The notes beneath the pieces were generated by a model that made no database searches, was not told the DNA's origin, and saw only the letters and a list, made by a program, of their open reading frames with translations. From positions 17,309,771 through 17,373,770 of the forward strand of contig OW121741.1 of the NCBI GenBank assembly GCA_933228675.1: a stretch of 64,000 nucleotides of DNA. Direction: 5' to 3'. Within the stretch, counting starts at the first letter, position 1. Each line of letters opens with the position of its first letter. This document shows, one piece after another, positions 62,696 through 64,000 of this stretch. The translations under genes were made by a program, and so were the position numbers. Origin of the DNA: Stomorhina lunata. Lineage: Eukaryota > Arthropoda > Insecta > Diptera > Rhiniidae.

Positions 62696-63620
62696 ATAAA
62701 ACCTTAAAAAGGATGTAGGTCACTGAAATTTAACACAAATATTCCTCATTTCTTAGAAAATTTTGGTATTGAAATTGGGCAAAATCGGTTCACATTTGAC
62801 CACAGCTCCCCTATATCCTCGTCTAGGCTAATCGCTTATTTGCTAATAAATGACGTATTATAATAGCTGTGATAACAAAGTTTGGTATCTAAAAGTTTTA
62901 CATAAGCACTAGGCAGCGTATAAAATTTCCTAGAAATCCATTCACATTTAAAAACGGCAACAGCCTAAATTCCACCTGAAATACACGTAAATGCCAATAA
63001 ATGATAAACAGTAATAGCTTTGGTCACTGAGTTCAGCAGAAATAAGTCTTATGTCAATGCCAACCAGTGTGCAAAATTTTGTCACAATCGGTCACCAGTT
63101 GACCATAGCTCCAATATAGAAAACTTACGGAAACACAAAAATACAAAAAGAAAAGGTAGTTTATGGCCGTCTGTCCGTCAGATAGAAGCGCGCTATAGTG
63201 CCGCAACGAAAAAAGCTAGAGAAACAAAATTTTACAAAATTATTTTTGATATCTTGAAAATGTTGTGTATTGAAAATGGACGAAATCGTTTCACATTTAG
63301 TTAGAGCTCCCATATAACCCCGATCCGGGAAACGCATATATGCTGATAAATTGAATACAATTGTAATAGATATGACGACTAAATTTAGAATTAGAGAAGT
63401 TTTATGCAACTACTGGTTAGTATATCAAATTTTATAGGAATAGGTCCATATTTGACGATAGCTTTCATATAAAAAACACTCCCGGAAACCAGACAAAATG
63501 TAGCAAAAGCCAGTAAAATGTTTTTAAATTAGAAACTATGATAGCTATGATCAGTAAATTTTGCAAGAATAAGCTCTATAGTACCTGGTTGACCGAGCCT
63601 TGCTCGGAGCGCTATGATAA
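62696..63620 (+). repeat. Diverged modules with CGGT.CACATTTGACCATAGCTCCC
   Basis: Several modules carry a phrase close to AAAATCGGTTCACATTTGAC then CATAGCTCCC (near 62782, 63087, 63284 and 63443). It is followed by TATA…C.GG.AAAC and preceded by a weakly conserved GTAATAGCTATGA segment. The phrase is shared with the R1 copies. No frame is conserved across modules, so this reads as an old dispersed repeat. Confidence 0.65.
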
Positions 63621-63719
63621 GCATTTTGAGGTAAATTTTAAAGTTTTCATATATTTCATTTATAAAGTGCTAAAATAAATTTAGAGAAAAGACATTACAC
63701 AAATATTCAGTTAATTATA

Positions 63720-64000
63720 AATTATTTGATTAATTTTGTCCGATCAACACAAAGTTAACATACTTTGCATAGTTTACAGTTTAACTAATTTTGAATAATT
63801 TTGAAAATTGGTCATACCAACAGAAACCTCAGTAGGCTCATGCGCAAAAACTTTGCTAAAGATTATAGCCTGATCAAATGCACAGTTTACAATTTATTTC
63901 ATTTTGAATAGTTTTTAGCGATGCCACCTGTGGGAAGTTGTTCATACCTACTAAAAAACCTTCGTCTGCTTATGCGTAACAATTTTGCTATAGATCATAT
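63720..64000 (+). repeat. Two diverged tandem copies running off the right edge
   Basis: CACAGTTTAC/ACAGTTTAAC, TTTTGAATA.TTTT, GT.CATACCAAC, CCT..GT..GCT.ATGCG, AACTTTGCTA.AGAT occur twice, at roughly 63776-63867 and 63882-64000. The second copy has an extra TAGCGATGCCACCTGTGGG segment. The repeat continues beyond the window. Confidence 0.65.

Noticed and set aside
63020..63409. Opposed frames of 94 and 82 codons
   Set aside because: They overlap on opposite strands inside a diverged dispersed repeat and the frame is not kept in sister modules.

Overview
The window is eukaryotic and looks like gene-poor, repeat-dominated DNA of a higher (calyptrate-type) fly. The evidence is strong AT richness, a Helitron carrying a short GT-AG intron, a tRNA-like sequence with Pol III A and B boxes, and dispersed repeats containing GTCCGTCCGTCC and phrases like GACCATAGCTCCCATA that are familiar from dipteran genomes. 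The species cannot be named from this. No convincing host protein-coding gene was found in 64 kb. Almost all short open reading frames are by-products of AT-rich or tandemly repeated DNA. The setting could be heterochromatin or a giant intron, possibly sex-linked; that is inference.

Layout: (1) 1-12010, about 1,092 copies of an 11-bp satellite (TAGTCTAGTCA), perfect as read except for one 5-bp deletion. (2) 12011-14160, AT-rich spacer with a tRNA-like relic and an orphan two-unit scrap of the satellite. (3) 14160-17872, a 28-bp palindromic satellite. (4) 18646-24121, the same family in the opposite orientation, split by a 3,908-bp Helitron (18840-22747) with recognisable 5' TC and 3' hairpin/CTAG ends. 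(5) 24122-24671, an AGT microsatellite. (6) 24672-28900, spacer. (7) 28905-30955, a 31-bp CTATAG-centred satellite. (8) 31937-35260, about 27 diverged ~130-bp monomers in dimers, each keeping a 24-bp box. (9) 36495-39095, a 22-bp family interrupted by a second 31-bp CTATAG family. (10) 40458-48515, 732 units of the 11-bp satellite in the opposite orientation to the first array. (11) 50110-54775, four copies of one dispersed repeat (one nested in another) plus a ~145-bp tandem repeat. (12) 56216-62275, a fourth palindromic family as two opposed tracts, the second holding a foldback element. (13) 62188-64000, further tandem modules running off the right edge.

The only substantial coding unit is the Helitron gene on the minus strand (21464 to 18951, about 813 residues after splicing). 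It has the Helitron N-terminal region and a complete PIF1-type helicase, but the HUH/Rep nuclease domain is cleanly absent through an in-frame junction. It therefore looks like a transcribable, helicase-only deletion derivative.

The most unusual whole-window signals are the large inverted pair of 11-bp arrays, the recurrence of short palindromic units (mostly CTATAG-centred, 28 or 31 bp long) with different spacers, the dimeric box satellite at 32-35 kb, and the Helitron lacking its nuclease.
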